Below are positions 6,769 to 7,009 of a stretch of 7,009 bases of DNA, one piece after another (the stretch's first letter is position 1; every line of letters begins with the position of its first letter). The stretch is from Pseudomonadota bacterium. GTDB taxonomy: Bacteria; Pseudomonadota; Gammaproteobacteria; Burkholderiales; Burkholderiaceae_B. The notes beneath the pieces are model-generated. The model saw only the letters and a program-made list of their open reading frames with translations, did no database searches and had not been told where the DNA came from. Made by a program: the position numbers and the translations under genes. The stretch covers positions 1 to 7,009 of the forward strand of contig JAEYVD010000884.1 in assembly GCA_023432075.1 (NCBI GenBank), read 5' to 3'.

Positions 6769-6863
6769 TGGAAGTTAATAATCAAATGAACTTGGGTGAA
6801 TTCTAGGGCAGGGATGCGCCACTAATCTATCGATTCACGATGCGCCCCAACTGGAGACAAGCC
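6769..6863. promoter_or_regulatory. Divergent control region between LysR and dehydratase genes
   Basis: These 95 bases separate two divergent start codons and must hold both promoters and probably the LysR operator. An inverted repeat GTGAAT (6796-6801) / ATTCAC (6833-6838) and a short dyad AATC-N4-GATT (6824-6835) are visible. TTCAC also occurs at the LysR start (6764-6768). No convincing -35/-10 pair was found on either strand. TATTAA on the minus strand (6780-6775) is a weak -10 candidate for the regulator gene. Operator assignment is inference. Confidence 0.45.
6853..6857 (+). promoter_or_regulatory. Ribosome-binding site of the dehydratase gene
   Basis: GGAGA lies six bases before the ATG at 6864. 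Together with the recognisable protein N-terminus it fixes this start, although only 48 full codons are visible. Confidence 0.75.
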
Positions 6864-7009
6864 ATGAGAATCGTCGACATCCGCGAGCAGACCCTGCCCA
6901 TCAGTTCGCCTATCCGCAACGCCTACATCGACTTCAGCAAGATGACGCTAAGCCTGGTCGCCGTGATCACCGACGTGATCCGCGACGGCAAGCCGGTGGT
7001 CGGCTACGG
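6864..7009 (+). CDS. tarD: D(-)-tartrate dehydratase-like enolase-superfamily enzyme, N-terminal part (3' end outside window)
   Basis: This is likely a cytoplasmic Mg-dependent dehydratase of the mandelate racemase/muconate lactonizing enzyme branch of the enolase superfamily. If the call is right, it converts D-tartrate to oxaloacetate. Only 48 complete codons are present, starting MRIVDIREQT and continuing through PISSPIRNAYIDFSKMT and LSLVAVITDVIRDGKPVVGY to the window edge. This is the capping-domain N-terminus. From memory it closely resembles the characterised Bradyrhizobium D-tartrate dehydratase, particularly ISSPIRNAYIDF, KMT and SLVAV. The catalytic Lys, metal ligands and His-Asp pair lie beyond the window, so substrate specificity cannot be checked here. 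It could be another acid-sugar dehydratase of the same branch. The gene is divergent from a LysR gene that probably regulates it. Confidence 0.75.
   Translation, partial: MRIVDIREQTLPISSPIRNAYIDFSKMTLSLVAVITDVIRDGKPVVGY

Noticed and set aside
1..7009. CRISPR array, insertion sequence, tRNA, rRNA or attachment-site repeats
   Set aside because: No regularly spaced repeats, transposase motifs, tRNA-like cloverleaf or long flanking direct repeats were seen by eye; a computational search was not possible.

Overview
The window looks like chromosomal DNA of a high-GC betaproteobacterium, most likely Burkholderiales/Alcaligenaceae (Bordetella- or Achromobacter-like). This is inferred from the GC-rich flanking genes, the style of the single-stranded-DNA-binding protein, and the LysR/tartrate-dehydratase pair. 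No rRNA, other phylogenetic marker or database search was available, so the genus is a guess.

Layout. (1) Bases 1-434 hold the 3' part of ssb, followed by a strong intrinsic terminator (453-481). (2) Bases 482-928 are a gene-free stretch containing a second terminator-like hairpin with two mutually exclusive foldings (561-617), then an AT-rich leader (641-760 counts to about 36% GC). (3) Bases 929-5812 are a four-gene plus-strand surface-polysaccharide module: a Wzz-like chain-length regulator/co-polymerase, a Wzx-type flippase, a Wzy/O-antigen-ligase-family membrane protein, and a family 2 glycosyltransferase. Flippase and ligase genes overlap by ATGA. The ligase reading frame overruns the glycosyltransferase start by 116 bases in a way that suggests a one-base frameshift. 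(4) A LysR-type regulator lies on the minus strand (5839-6768), convergent with the glycosyltransferase gene. (5) Divergent from it, the 5' end of an enolase-superfamily gene resembling D(-)-tartrate dehydratase (6864 to the window end) is cut by the window edge.

How the parts work together. The middle module has the classic parts for exporting and polymerising a lipid-linked oligosaccharide: transfer of a sugar, flipping across the inner membrane, polymerisation or ligation, and length control. It has only one glycosyltransferase, no initiating phosphoglycosyltransferase, no sugar-nucleotide genes and no outer-membrane export genes. It must therefore draw on functions encoded elsewhere, or be a remnant or small accessory cassette inserted between housekeeping ssb and a catabolic locus. 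The LysR regulator probably controls the divergent sugar-acid dehydratase gene and has no evident link to the polysaccharide genes.

No mobile element, tRNA, rRNA or CRISPR array was seen. Nothing amounts to a clearly new system. The points most worth a second look are the frame problem at the ligase/glycosyltransferase junction, the incomplete polysaccharide cassette, and the folded AT-rich leader in front of it.
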